Source of the DNA: Taudactylus pleione
Taxonomy: Eukaryota; Chordata; Amphibia; Anura; Myobatrachidae
Reading direction: 5' to 3'
NCBI GenBank assembly: GCA_031769625.1
Contig: JAUIMM010000582.1
Coordinates: 124,001-188,000 of the forward strand
Length of the DNA: 64,000 nt
The notes beneath the pieces were generated by a model that searched no databases, was not told the DNA's origin, and worked only from the letters and a program-made list of their open reading frames with translations. Within the stretch, counting starts at the first letter, position 1. Each line of letters begins with the position of its first letter. Below, in pieces: positions 23,338-35,040 of this stretch. The position numbers were made by a program, and so were the translations under genes.

Positions 23338-23650
23338 GGCGCCCATCCACTAGACGATTAAGTTGAGCGATTGAACGATAACGATCGTTCATAGTTTGCA
23401 AATCGTTTGCAAAAATATCTAAAACGACCAGCGATGCGCGCTCCTGCTGTTCATTTAGACGTCTATCATCGTGCAAACATGCTGGTCAACCTGACGATAA
23501 CGTCAGGTTCAGCATGTCTGCAGATGATTGATGAGCCTGCACTGAACGACTGCTCGCTCAGTGCAGGCTCATCACAGACTGACAAACGACTGCACCATTA
23601 CAATGTCGTAATCGTGCAGTCGTTTTCATGTCTGCTAGTGGATGGGCACC
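23338..23650. mobile_element. TTAA-type (Kolobok/piggyBac-like) hairpin MITE
   Basis: The termini ggcgcccatccactag and (complement) ggtgcccatccactag are inverted, flanked by TTAA on the left (23,334-23,337) and TTTA on the right. Two stem-loops lie inside. One has perfect 16-bp arms at 23,530-23,545 and 23,558-23,573 (gatgagcctgcactga and complement). The other lies around 23,476-23,516 (aacctgacg ataa cgtcaggtt core). There is no coding capacity. Superfamily is inferred from the target flanks. Confidence 0.7.
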
Positions 23651-23844
23651 TTTATTTTTAGAAGGCTGACACATTCGAAGAAGGAGTTTAAGAAATTCAA
23701 GGCAAGTAACAGAAAACGTAGACCGCAGGGCCTATTACATTCAATAATTGTATTGTGGCTGATCTACAACTATCCTGCGGGCTTATATCTGCAGGAAACT
23801 GAACAAAATAAATGAAATAGCATCAAAATCATCATAATGACAAC

Positions 23845-24165
23845 CCAGTGGCATAGTGGTGAACACTACTGCCTCACAGTGCTGAGGTCATGAGTTACTA
23901 CTGACCAGGGCCCTATCTGTGTGGAGTTTGTATGTTCTCCATGTCTTTACGCAGGATTCCCAGGCTGATCCAGGTTTCCTTCTATATCCCCAAAACACAC
24001 TTGTGAGGATATTGGCTGCTGTAAAAAAAAAAATTAACCCTCGTGATAGAGAGTATAGATTGTGAAGTCCACATGGGCAGGGACTGATGTGGCCGACCAA
24101 ATATTCTCTGCGAAGTGCTGCGTATAGCATGTGCGCTATTAGATAATGTAATAAATAAATGAATA
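23845..24165 (+). mobile_element. tRNA-derived SINE (V-SINE-like)
   Basis: The head has an A-box-like gtggcatagtggtgaacac and a decayed B box in gaggtcatgagttactactg. The central domain ctatctgtgtggagtttgta and tgttctcc is the conserved block seen in a widespread fish/amphibian SINE type. The 3' tail (gattgtgaagtcc, gggcagggactgatgtgg, tctctgcgaagtgctgcg) ends in repeated aataaatgaataaa and is presumably LINE-derived. The copy is divergent and not expected to be active. Family naming is from memory of the motif. Confidence 0.65.
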
Positions 24166-25245
24166 AACATATATTTACTAGAGAGGAGCAGTCCGGTTTT
24201 GGCGGAGATGTTTCCGCCAAGTTCGGATCTCGGAACGAGGCAAAACAACAGAATCCCGGTACGTGGTTACGGTTTTATAAGCCTTAATGCAACAAGCTGA
24301 TTTTACCCAGCTGCAAGCGCGAACAAGGGACTCGTTTTCCAGCATACCGAGCCACAATAAAGCGTTTAGTCACCGCTGATAAGGCGCGCAGCTTCCTTAT
24401 TCCGGCAATTACGCACCTGTATTGCCAATTAAGCTCCAGATTCAAAATACAAGCCTGACTATTTAAATAAAGACTTAAGGCTGAAACATTACAGTATATG
24501 TTGTAAGTCTATCGCAATGTTTGGCAGATGCTTTGATCAAACATTGGTAAAGTCAATAGAATATTCTGCCAGCACCCATGGCGCTGAGCCTAAGGGGGGC
24601 GCTGTTCCACTTCAATCACAGGCTCCCACTCATTTCAATAAAAGCAAAACGTATAGACAAATAGCGTTCCCTCTTTCCCATCATTGGCGACCTTGCGCTT
24701 CACCAAATACGAATGGAAAAAAAACATAAAAAAATCTAAGAAATTAAAATACAAGTAGTGAACGCCGTCAGTGCTGCTGGCTCATTATCTACCAAGGGCA
24801 CAGTGGCACGAGGCACAGGACGTGATGCCCAAAACGGCAAATGTGGGTTCTGCAAATAAAGCAGGAAATGGTGGAATGTCCTGTGCCTTTAAATCCTCAG
24901 CCGTCCCTCTATAAGAAACAGTGCGCTGGAGTCACAAGACTCTGCTTTAACCACTAAACCGCACCTCTTCCTGATCACACAAAGCCGGGGCATTTTATAG
25001 CAGGAAAAATGTCCTTCTGGCCTCTCTTGGAGTTTGGTTACCATCGCACGAATCTCCCGCGCAAAATTCACACCCATATCTGGGGCCCAATGCACTTACA
25101 CTAGTAACATTACGCTCTATACACACACAACGGTAACCATAATCTTATTTGATCTAAATATTTAATTCCAATACCGTACAAAATACAGCACTTGTGCACA
25201 AACAACTCACCAGGCATTAAGTTTGCATGGGTCTAGTGAGTGGAC

Positions 25246-25334
25246 CTTGGGTGGGTTGCTATGGTGACAGCACATTAGTGTCCAGGGCACTTGGGTGGGT
25301 TGCTATGGTTACAGCACATTATTGTCCCAGGCAC
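25246..25334. repeat. 44-bp tandem duplication
   Basis: The segment cttgggtgggttgctatggt through tccagggca is repeated once at a 44-bp offset with a few substitutions. Confidence 0.8.
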
Positions 25335-27328
25335 CACAAGTTCTTGCAGTTCAGGAACGTAACACGCCGTGAGCTCTAGGAGAATGCTGGCAGGCCAAGT
25401 GTTAACTTGGCAAAATGCCACCAGCCAGGTAATGAAACAGCGGCACTCCCATTGCAGATGACGACCTCACTGGCAAAATACTGATACATAAACAGCTTTA
25501 GAGCAAATCATATATATATAGCTGTTGGCAATATTTGTATTTTGTACACAGGATGTGTGTTATCTCTAACAAAATAATTCATGTAACGCCTGTACTGTTA
25601 TATTTAGCACAGGTACCAGACTCATCCCCATTAGGAGTGTGTGCAATTATGCAAACACAGAACACAATGTTTTAGGGACATTTCACTCTCTTCCAGTGCA
25701 TGCAGAAAGTGGGACAAGGGCTAACAGTCCCCAATACAGGACCCCCTCGCAGCCAGTCAACCCTGCACATGGAACCGCAAGCTAGGGCCATCCAGCCCGT
25801 CAGTGGGGCCTGCTCACCGCAACGTAGGGACGTTCATGTCGGACTAACGTAGGTTGTCTCCGTCTTCCTTGGCAAGGGCCTTTCCGCTGTTTAAATTGAA
25901 TGATCATTCTTATGCCCAATTATTCAAGCTATGTCCCCAGACCTGGTTGGAATTTAAATTATTGCCTCTGTAAATCTATGGGCTGAATTGTGGGATTCGC
26001 GCCAGGTAATTGCAACTCAAAGGATATTACGTTTGAGCCAATAATAGAACAAAAATGTTTAAAGGAAAAAAAAAAAAAAAAGTAAAATCCATTTTAGACA
26101 AACATGTGGCTATTAGGTGGAAAACATAAGTAACATGCAGAGCATTTTACATTAGTTTGCTATCGCTTTCAACTGGACGTCTTGGCGAAGTGACGCCGCA
26201 TTCTGCTGCGAGCACCAGCATTCCGCAGGTTCCAGCACAGGAATGGTTAATAGGCCCTAGCACAGGACGCTGAGCAGACAGGACGGCTTTGAACCCTGGA
26301 CTCTTGTTTTTTTTCTTTTCCCTTTTTAATTCTCGTGTACTAGGCAAAAGTCCACACCTCCTTCTGTTCCACACCTGCCCTGCGTGAAACAACGCGTGCC
26401 GCTGTACTATCTGATACCAGGGGCATGATAAACACTTACATCCGCCGCCATCTTGGAACATACCCGGCCAAATCTACATGTGACCACTTAGCGGGACCTC
26501 AGATACCTACACGGATGGGGACCATGCCCCTAGTTGACCATTGGCACAAAGAGAGTTATAGTCCACCTGAAAATGCCAGGCTGCTGCAGAACCTCTTAAA
26601 AGACCTGCCGCTTTAAAACAATTCTGACTGAACAAACATTTATAAAGCCACAAGTCCAGCGTGCTGGATGTACCCACGGGGTGCGTCTCACAATCACAGG
26701 ACCACCCGAGGCTGGGGCCGGTATATACTTTCTGTTGGTGCCCAAAGCTCAGACAGATAGCCTTGTATATCTGAAATCAGCATGTGTTTAAACCACATTT
26801 AAAGTGGGTTTAGCTCCCATTAATCGTGTACAAACTCTCCAGAGATCAGTGCGCTCGCGAGGACACTTCTCTCCGCCACAACTGCCAAAGAAACTCCAAT
26901 ATTTATAGAACAGGCATGAAAAGTAATATAGAATATCAAGGCCTGTGTGAATAACATGTCCTAGGATATCCGTTCCCATCCCAGTACAAGATCCCACCAC
27001 CTACAGTATACTGGGGAGATTGGCGCAACATAAGAGTGGTATGATACAATCAATTAGACTGTAAGCTCTGGAGACCATTCTGTACTATACATGTCCCCTT
27101 AATGCTGTGCCCCCCGGCACTACAAAAATACAAATGTTAATCACAATTCCTTTTTTTATTTTTACTTTATAGATATACAAAAACAGGAAAGGGTCGGTCA
27201 AGCAAGCGTCCAGTCCTTTGCAGAGCCTGGCCTGTTTATCGAGGCCCCTGCTGGTATTACAAACCATTACTAGTTTATTTATACTGCTCCTCTGGAACGG
27301 GACACTGAGCTGTCAGAAACAGCAACAC

Positions 27329-27373
27329 GATACGCGCTCCAAGCGTTTGATCGATACGCGCTCCAAGCGTTTG
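27329..27373. repeat. 21-bp tandem duplication
   Basis: gatacgcgctccaagcgttt occurs twice in a row, differing only at the junction. Confidence 0.8.
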
Positions 27374-27758
27374 ATTGAAATTCTGGAACGATCTTATCTT
27401 CTACGGGTGACACAGCCTTTAAAAGCGGGTTCAGACGGATAAGTCTTGGGCTGCCCGGCCAACTTATCAGATGGCATCTGCACTTGGCATTTACCGGTGC
27501 TTGGCAATGACCAACCAATAAATAAATAATGCATGCAGAGAGAGGGGCGGCTATGGCGGTACTGCGGCAGGGCTCTCTATAACCTGCACTTGAGACGATG
27601 TGACGGGGATCACGTTACCCCTGGTGTAGTTTGTTAATGAAAGTAATTTGATGGGGAACTTTCAATTACTGTGTGTGTGGAGGCAACCGTATAGCAAAGT
27701 CAACGCTGCTGGCAGTAAACTGGTGCTGTGGTACCATAACAATGCCATATAACTGGTG

Positions 27759-27800
27759 ATATATATATATATATATATATACATACACACACACACACAC
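27759..27800. repeat. (TA)n(CA)n microsatellite
   Basis: A ta run followed by a ca run. Confidence 0.95.
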
Positions 27801-28904
27801 TTAGCATGTTGTGCTGGGCTTACGGTGGCATAATACGGGCATTAGCTCTGAACGGTACTTACAGGTGCCTATGTGGAAGAATTCCTGTCATAAGTGTTAC
27901 ATGCGTCACATAACGCCCCCACCGCCAGTACCTGTTGGAATTGCCCAATAGCAGCATGAAACAAATGTTTGTGCCTTGCCTGGTAACCAGAGACATCACT
28001 GAGGCATGAGGCACACTGTACCTCACGCCTCAGTAACGTTCGCATAGAATAGATCTGCTGCAGCCACAGGGAAATTGACACAGCCGCACAAAATGTTTGC
28101 CCGCCGCAGTGTGTAGGCGACAGGCGCAATTCGTTTACCACACAAGAATTCACATTAATAAAGCACATGCTGCCATTTGAGGGGTGTTCAAATAACTGGT
28201 CCCATGCCACACAACAGAACAACACGACAGAACAACACTATTTGCGGCCAGGGTGAATTGAGCGACCCGGCCAACGCTTTACACCACCGCTATTTCTGTG
28301 TCGCAACACCAAACTATACCACACTGCTGGCACTTATTTTACACAAATACACACCACAGGTCCTCATATTATTCACATCGTGGTCCAATAAATAAAACAG
28401 GCTGTGCCAGATATATGTGATAACAAGAGGCTTTGAGCAACTAAATCAGATAAAAGGTCAAAAGGAAGGGGGGGGAATATAAAGATGGTTTAATACATGC
28501 GAAAGCGCCAATTCAGAATCCTGTGTGGGTTGCAGGACAAATGATTACTCAGAATATCTGCAACGCAGGCATCCGAGCGACAAGAAGTCATCCAGCATAT
28601 GACATGTGCCGAGGCCACACGTCTAGAGTCACCGGGAGATCTTCTGTAAACTTTATAAACCTCGGAGAATCTAACAGGGGCTTCCATTAAAGGCTACAAA
28701 ATGCAATATTTCTGCAGCTGTTGGAAATGTAGGAAGGGAACCATTGGCATAACGATCATTTGTTTTATTCATTAATGATTCGAAACAAAACAAAACAAAA
28801 AAAAATCTACACAATAAAAAAATGCAGAAAGTGACAGTTTTATGGTTTAACAGCAAATAAAAAAAAAACTTGTAGAATTCTCCAACCAGGAAACCAAACT
28901 CTAA

Positions 28905-29078
28905 GGGGTATATTTACTAAAGTGAGAGCTTTTAGAAGGGGAGATGTTGCCCATAGCAACCAATCAGATTCTAGCTATTATCTTCTAGACAGTGCTAGAT
29001 GAATGTTAAGTAGAATCTGATCGGTTGCTATGGGCAACATCTCCACTTCTAAAAACTCTCACTTTAGTAAATTTACCC
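28905..29078. mobile_element. Palindromic MITE (gttgcccatagcaacc family)
   Basis: The whole 174 bp is a long inverted repeat. The left arm runs ggggtatatttactaaag, gagagcttttagaagg and gttgcccatagcaaccaatc; the right arm is its complement, ending ctttagtaaatttaccc. A short spacer lies in the middle. The flanks are TAA on the left and TGA on the right, a near 3-bp duplication. A second, interrupted copy is at 34,204-34,754. It would fold into a strong hairpin RNA if transcribed. Confidence 0.85.
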
Positions 29079-29910
29079 TGAGCTACTACAGCTAAACAAT
29101 GACATAACACAGAGAATCCAGAGTAAAATAAAACTGCAGTATTGCGACCACTTTACCCACAAGATCAACTGTGCCAGGTAACGCAACTTCAAATGCCATC
29201 GCTGCCAGTAAGAGCTGACACCAATTCAGGTTACTAGTGGGCGGCAGTGATTAACATAAGCCAATTTGTCTATCTCGTGGTTTGTGCGAGTTATTACATT
29301 TATGCTATTGACGTAGCCATTTATATAAAGCCCAATGCTGTAACTGCACAGTGAGGGCACTTACCTGGGCATCGGGTGGCATAGATAGTCAATGTCTGAT
29401 CTAAGTGGAAGAGACAGTCGGTGGTGAGGAAGGCTGAGTGTCATTTGACAGGCCCTTGGGCTCTCTCACAATCATTTAGTCCTAAATTAAAGTCACCGCC
29501 ATTAACCCTCTTGTCACCACCGGTGTCTGCAAAACCTGGGCACTTTATAATACCAAACATAAACTGTAGCAATGCAAATAAATACAGGATTATAGCGTCA
29601 TTCCAATACATCAAAGAGAGGAATTCTAACACCCATCGCTGCTCATATGACACAAGTCAATGATGCCCCAAGTCCATTGCAATGCCCCTGTGGGCAATAA
29701 TCCAGTTATGGGGGCACTTACATGTAGCTTTATGGCCAGTTAAGAATTACTGTTTTGTTAACACTATCTGTTCCCTTCCTTCCACAACATCCCACCTCAA
29801 TAGGATTATAAACACTCAGGAAGTTATTTCCCCCTCCCCCTGACTTCCAGACACCCCTCACAGTGTCAATACAAAGCCCTCCCTACCCTAACCTGGACTT
29901 GATTCTAAAG
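29079..29910. other. Unassigned DNA
   Basis: Nothing recognisable. C-rich sequence toward the right end leads into the 45-bp array. Confidence 0.35.
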
Positions 29911-30540
29911 CCCCCAGTGTAGATACCCTCTCAGCAATGAGTGCCCTGGTCAGCCTGCCCCAGTGTAGGTACCCCCTCAGCAGGGAGTGCCAAGGAGGAT
30001 GCCCCCAGTGTACTGTAGGTATCCCCTTGGCAATGAGTGCCCAGTGTAGGTACCCCCTCAGCAAAGAGTGCCAAGCTGCCCCCAGTGTAGGTACCACCTC
30101 AGCAGTCAGTGCCCAAGGAGTTGCCTCCAATGTAGGTACCTCCTCAGCAGTGAGTGCCCAGGGAGCTGCCCCCAGTGTAGGTACCACCTCAGCAGTGAGT
30201 GCCCAGGGAGCTGCCCCCAGTGTAGGTACCACCTCAGCAGTAAGTGCCCAGGGAGCTTCCCCCAGTGTAGGTACCACCTCAGCAGTGAGTGCCCAGGGAG
30301 CTGCCCCCAGTGTAGGTACCACCTCAGCAGTAAGTGCCCAGGGAGCTGCCCCCAGTGTAGGTACCCCCTCAGCAGTAAGTGCCCAGGGAGCTGCCCCCAG
30401 TGTAAGTACCTCTCAGCAGTAAGTGCCCAGGGAGCTGCCCCCAATGTAAGTACCCAGGGAGCTGCCCCCAATGTAGGTACCAACTGAGCAGTGAGTGCCA
30501 AGGGAGCTGCACCCAGTGTAGGGACCCCCTGGGAAGTTAG
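29911..30540. repeat. 45-bp tandem array, about 14 units
   Basis: The unit is gtgcccagggagctgccccc plus agtgtaggtaccacctcagcag with a short link. Spacing of gtaccacctc is exactly 45 bp (30,181, 30,226, 30,271). Edge units are more divergent. Since 45 is divisible by three and the unit has no stop in several frames, Ser/Ala/Gly/Pro-rich frames of about 140-160 codons appear on both strands. They have no start context or flanking exon signals, so I do not call a gene. Confidence 0.95.
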
Positions 30541-30712
30541 TGGGTAGGGGGCTGCCCCCGTCTGAACTAATAACAAGAGTCACTTGTGCACACGTGTTTG
30601 CAGCAACTACAGGAGTTGGGTTACCAGGAGTGGAGGGCATCCAACTCCAGAGGTGCCTCAAAGTTAGACCAAGCCCAGTAAGGGCAGAGAGGGGAACATA
30701 TACACTACCAGC

Positions 30713-30832
30713 TTATACCCCAGGGCACTTACAGCCTGCCTATGCCCCAGGGTACTTCCAGACAGCCTGCCTATATACCTCTGTGTACTTCCAGACAGCC
30801 TGCCTATATACCCCAGCGTACTACCGGGGGCC
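30713..30832. repeat. Short tandem repeat (cttccagacagcctgcctat)
   Basis: About four divergent units of roughly 30-40 bp share taccccagggcacttacagc or gtacttccagacagcctgcc motifs. Confidence 0.75.
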
Positions 30833-30959
30833 TGTAATACAATGCAATGGCACATGCTGCAGCCCACACAGACAGCAAAGGGGATACACACCCCAGACAG
30901 CAGCCCCCAGGTGCATGCACACCCCGGAATCCCACAGAGGCACTCACCCAGCGGCAGGA

Positions 30960-31300
30960 AATGTTTGGTGTCCATTGCTGGCTAACTCATGCCCGGCGAT
31001 GAGTGAGAAGACGGGCTCCGGGTGTCTGCAAGCGGCGGGGGAGAGGGGCTGCTGGCTCCCGGGGGTGCTGGATCCGGAGCCGGGGAGGCCGCGAGTTGCT
31101 GCAAACTCACCAACAATGTAATAAAGTAACAACTGAGACTCCTGCTCCAGTGCTGGCTGCAACGCCGGGGCCCCGCCAGAGGGGGGAGCGACGGGCGACC
31201 TCTGCTGCAGCGACCGGGAGGGACAGCAGCCGCCGCCAATAGCGGCATCATGCACAGGCAGCGAGAGCGTGTGACCCCCCGGCTCTGACACACATCACAC
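30960..31300 (-). promoter_or_regulatory. CpG-rich block, possible promoter and first exon
   Basis: This block is clearly richer in G, C and CpG than anything nearby. On the minus strand it holds an inverted CCAAT box (ctattggcgg, near 31,230-31,240). It also has an open frame from an ATG near 31,252 and a strong splice-donor match gtgagt at 31,105-31,110 (minus), so a first exon could run from about 31,250 down to 31,111. One minus frame in it reads ALQPALEQESQLLLYYIV before the donor. No family is recognised. CpG islands of this size commonly mark vertebrate promoters; assignment to a gene is inference. Confidence 0.4.
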
Positions 31301-31316
31301 ACTGCCGACATCACAC

Positions 31317-31490
31317 CTATACTGTATATATATGATGTACATTATTATATACTATATATATATATATATGTCACAGGTCTGCCTCACTCATATACTGCAT
31401 ATATAATATATAAAAAACACTTCTACCTCACTCATATATACTGTATATAATGTTATATATATGTATCACAGGTCTGCCTCACTCATATAC

Positions 31491-31545
<55 letters not shown>

Positions 31546-32058
31546 CTTCTACCTCACTCATATATACTGTATATAGTGTTATATATATGTATCTCAGGTC
31601 TGCCTCACTCATATACTGCATATATATATATATAACACTTCTACCTCACTCATATATACTGTATATAGTGTTATATATATGTATCTCAGGTCTGCCTCAC
31701 TCATATACTGCATATATATATATATGTCACAGGTCTACCTCACTCATATACTGCATATGTATCTATATATCACAGGTCTGCCTCACTCATATATACTGTA
31801 TATAATGTTATATATATGTATCACACACTGCCGACATCACACCTATACTGTATATGTATGATGTACATTATTATATACTGTATATATATCTATATATCAC
31901 AGGTCTACCTCACTCATATACTGCATATATATATATATATATATATAAAACACTTCTACCTCACTCATATATACTGTATATAATGTTATATATATGTATC
32001 ACATGTCCACCTCACTCATATACTGTATATAAATCACAGGTCTACCTCACTCGTATAC

Positions 32059-32103
<45 letters not shown>

Positions 32104-32370
32104 CACTTCTACCCCACTCATATATATATAACACTTCTACCCCACTCATATATATATAACACTTCTACCCCACCCATATATACTGTATATAATGTTATAT
32201 ATATATGTATCACATGTCTACATCACTAATATACTGTATATTATATACAGTATACCTCACTCATTTATACTGTATATAATATTATATATATATATATAAC
32301 ACTTCTACCTCACTCATTTATACTGTATATAATATTATACATTACACTTCTATCTGACTCATATTGTATA

Positions 32371-32411
<41 letters not shown>

Positions 32412-32560
32412 CACTACTACCTCACTCATATATACTCTATATATTATACACCACACTTCTACCACCCTCATATACGGCATATATTATATACCACCTGTCT
32501 ACCTCACTCATATATATAAATATAAAACACAATTCTACCTGACACATACACTGCGTATTA
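31317..32560. repeat. TA-rich tandem array
   Basis: Two alternating modules recur, each with a ta tract of variable length. One is acttctacctcactcatata plus ctgtatat; the other is cacaggtctgcctcactcat plus actgcatat. The ta tracts range from a few to about 20 repeats, so unit length is irregular. Tyr/Ile-rich frames here are artefacts. Confidence 0.95.
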
Positions 32561-32561
32561 T

Positions 32562-32895
32562 ACCAGCTGAAGTACCCGGTTCCCGGCGTTGCCTGGGTTT
32601 AAATCTTCAAATTATTACATTTTATTATGTGGTCTCGTCCGTGGGGCAAAGTTCTGCCCGGTGTACTCCGCAGTGAGGTCCGACCGGGACCCTAACCCCT
32701 CCATTTGGCATCCCAGACCAATTGCCACCCCTCTGTGAAGCTTTCATCCAAATCCATCCAGTGGAAGGCCCAGAACAGGCTCCCCGGGTCACAGTTCTGC
32801 CCAGCATTCACCAACGGGAGGTCCATCCGGGACCTCAAACCCCCTAATATGTCTTCTGGAATCCAATGTTTCCACTCTGTGAAGAAGAAAACACT
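32562..32895. mobile_element. Retroelement-like fragment with GC-rich terminal motif
   Basis: It begins agctgaagtacccggttccc followed by ggcgttgcctggg, resembling a terminal motif of type acccggcgttgcccggg that recurs at ends of several animal retroelements. Further in, ccaaatccatccagtgg is also typical of such elements. An internal segment is partly duplicated (agttctgcccggtgtactcc versus agttctgcccagcattcacc). No reverse transcriptase is visible. Family (Penelope-like or LINE) is not settled. Confidence 0.35.
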
Positions 32896-32950
32896 ACCAT
32901 CGGAACACAAACATCGATGGTTAGTAACCATGGGATTCTGATGTCCATCC
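32896..32950. mobile_element. End fragment of the gatggacatcgg element
   Basis: accatcggaacacaaacatc and gatggttagtaaccatggga followed by ctgatgtccatcc match the ends of the element at 42,001-42,423. Confidence 0.5.
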
Positions 32951-33166
32951 CTACTCTGAACCTGCAGGTGGACTCCGCCCACCCCTCCACCATGAAGTGC
33001 TCCTCTCCAGCGTGTGGTTCCCGCTAAGCCACACGACCTCGCTTAGCACAAGGCTCCTCCCATAGAGGTCAGCGCTGCTCTCAGACAGGGGCACCACGGC
33101 GAGAAAGTTTAACAGAAAGACCAGGAAAGACAGGGTACATTCTGCAAAGCCGGGGAGGGTGCGCAT
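32951..33166 (-). CDS. Uncertain 71-codon frame with signal-peptide-like start
   Basis: Starting at an ATG at 33,166-33,164 the frame reads MRTLPGFAECTLSFLVFLLN then FLAVVPLSES, a short leader plus hydrophobic core typical of a signal peptide or membrane anchor. LYGRSLVLSEVVWLSGNHTL with an N-glycosylation sequon NHT follows, then a stop at the transposon boundary. A good splice-acceptor-like tatatttccgcag lies just upstream of the start and a weak donor (cag/gttcag) lies before the stop, so it could be one exon of a secreted protein. No family is recognised. A chance frame in a GC-rich stretch is equally possible. Confidence 0.22.
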   Translation of the reverse strand: MRTLPGFAECTLSFLVFLLNFLAVVPLSESSADLYGRSLVLSEVVWLSGNHTLERSTSWWRGGRSPPAGSE

Positions 33167-34203
33167 AGAGGCTGCGGAAATATACACATGTGCCCCAGAC
33201 CCAGGGACATGCTGCTGATAATGCTTATGGTAGCTGCAATACAAACCTCTCTTCCATGATCCTCCTGCCCTTACCAGCACATCCCAGTGGCCGGTCCCCA
33301 GCCAGCTGCATGGTACTGGCTGAGGCAGTGTTGGGGCTGATCTGCTGGCTCCTGTACGCTGGAAGGTGCGATACAGCGTCACAATGCGCCTCTGTATGTG
33401 GCCGCTTAGTTATCTGTTTGTAAATGTCTTTGTGGTTATTTGTTGGAAAACAATGAATAGCTTAGACGGCGGTGTGCTGATACACCTAGCGTCTTTTTGC
33501 CTTAAGGCAATACTAAGACGCCCCACTATGGGTACGGTCCTAAACATTGCGCCCTAGTCGCGTCGTAGCCACAGGCAAAGATGCTCACAATGAAAAGGAG
33601 GTGTGACCTATCGGTAAAGGGGCGTGGCTTCACTTTGCGCCTCTGTTTACATCACTCGGGGTGAACATCCCGGAGTATTTCTATTTCCCACATAAAATTA
33701 CAAATTGTTTTTACTTTGACGTATTCCGGGAGAGGTACACGCCCACATGGCACTGGCCACACCCACACTGCACTGGTCACACCTCCTCCACTTCCCACAA
33801 TAGGCCCTGGATCATATTTAGCCCCGTGGCCCTTATTCCGGCCCAGGCATGATGAAAGAAATTCTGAAAACATGAACTGTTATGGAGATCGGGAGAACTA
33901 GAAAACCTGGCATGGGATATAAATGTTACCCACACTTGTCAGCCATGTTGTTAATCTGGACCCAGCTGTAGTCTAAATCATGGGAAAATAAGAATAGGTG
34001 TAGGAAATCAGGACTCTTGAATACTTTTAAGCCTGTTCCCGAGCCTGGTGATCAGTGCGTCCTGTCCTACCTCAGCCCGGTGACTGGCACATTGTCCCTC
34101 CCCAGCACGGTGACTAGCTCGTTCCTCCCCAGCCCGGAGACCAGTTTTAAAAACTTGCAGTCGTTGTAAAATACTTTTATTACATTTGTGAATTCCATAT
34201 TAA
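33167..34203. other. Unassigned DNA
   Basis: The minus-strand frame extends upstream to 33,382, but that part lacks protein-like character. The rest shows no recognisable gene or repeat. Confidence 0.35.
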
Positions 34204-34754
34204 GGGATATATTTTAACTAAAGTGCAGGTTTTTAGAAGTGGAGTTGTTGTCCGTAGCAACCAAACAGATTCTACTTCTCATTTATCTAGCACCTTCTAG
34301 AGCAGGGGTGGGGAACCTTTTTTCTGCCGAGGACCATTTTGATATATATAACATTATTTGCGGGACTGGTGCAGGCCATACCCCCTCCATGTGACATCAT
34401 ATGGGGGCGGGGCCACAATCGCAGGTGATTACAGCAATGCCCAGTGCTTCCTGAGGATACTTCGGGAAGCTGTAAGGGCAGCGGTGTGACCGTCTGAAGC
34501 ATCCTAAGGACGTTCCAGGCGGCACTGCTGCGTAGATTCTGGCCATAGGGTGCCATTCTAGGCACCCTGCTATCCAGGTGAGGCTAGCAGAACTAAAATC
34601 TCAGAGGACTAGACCAAATGATTCCAGGGGCCTTATAAGTCCCCCGGGCCTGAGGTTCCCCATCCCTGTTCTAGAAGATAATAGCGAGAATCTGATTGGT
34701 TGCTATGGGCAACATCTCCACTTCTAAAAACCCGCACTTTAGTAAATATACCCC
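34204..34754. mobile_element. Palindromic MITE interrupted by a hAT element
   Basis: The arms match 28,905-29,078: left agtgcaggtttttagaagtg and cgtagcaaccaaacagattc, right gattggttgctatgggcaac and ctttagtaaatatacccc. An exact 3-bp TAA duplication flanks it (34,201-34,203 and 34,755-34,757). Its centre is split by the insertion at 34,303-34,668. Confidence 0.85.
34303..34668. mobile_element. Non-autonomous hAT element, 366 bp
   Basis: The termini caggggtggggaacct and (complement) cagggatggggaacct are classic hAT ends. They are flanked by 8-bp target duplications ttctagag (34,295-34,302) and ttctagaa (34,669-34,676), matching at 7 of 8. There is no transposase frame. It sits inside the palindromic MITE, so it is the younger insertion. 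Confidence 0.9.
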
Positions 34755-34929
34755 TAATCCTCTATTTTTTTCTGCTACACTTTTTACAGCCAACCCTTTT
34801 TAACTTTGGCTCATATAGTTTCCAAGCATTTACTTTCAGCATTTTGTATTTTAGCTCCATCTTAGAGTTACCTTCCAACACAGAATAGCGTAGTGGAAGC
34901 AAAGTTTGCGTGAAACGCTATACGATAGA

Positions 34930-35040
34930 AAAGATCTGGCGCAAGCGCCGTGGTTTAGTGAGTAAGGCCGTGGGCGAACACTGATGGTCTCATGCTTTAA
35001 TCCGTTCGGCCCGTGACGTTTCCAGCGATGACTGAGTGAG
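34930..35040 (+). mobile_element. Degenerate tRNA-derived SINE head
   Basis: cgtggtttagtgagtaaggc resembles a tRNA A box. Downstream tggtctcatgctttaatccg could be a decayed B box at a plausible distance. No cloverleaf can be drawn with confidence, so this is not a tRNA gene. Confidence 0.35.

Larger units (their letters stand above)
24166..28904. other. Quiet unassigned DNA
   Basis: No gene is recognised in about 4.7 kb. It holds two small tandem duplications and one microsatellite (listed separately), an A run at about 26,066-26,081 and a fragment of an attagactgtaagctctgga tail near 27,050. Frames of 60-118 codons show no domain. Confidence 0.4.

Noticed and set aside
29888..30576. Ser/Ala/Gly/Pro repeat proteins on both strands
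   Set aside because: Caused by the 45-bp unit being a multiple of three; no start context, splice sites or unique coding flank.
31450..32159. Tyr/Ile-rich short proteins
   Set aside because: Translation of ta-rich tandem repeats.
34930..35040. Functional tRNA gene
   Set aside because: A-box-like sequence is present but no cloverleaf with paired acceptor and anticodon stems can be drawn; it fits a decayed SINE head.
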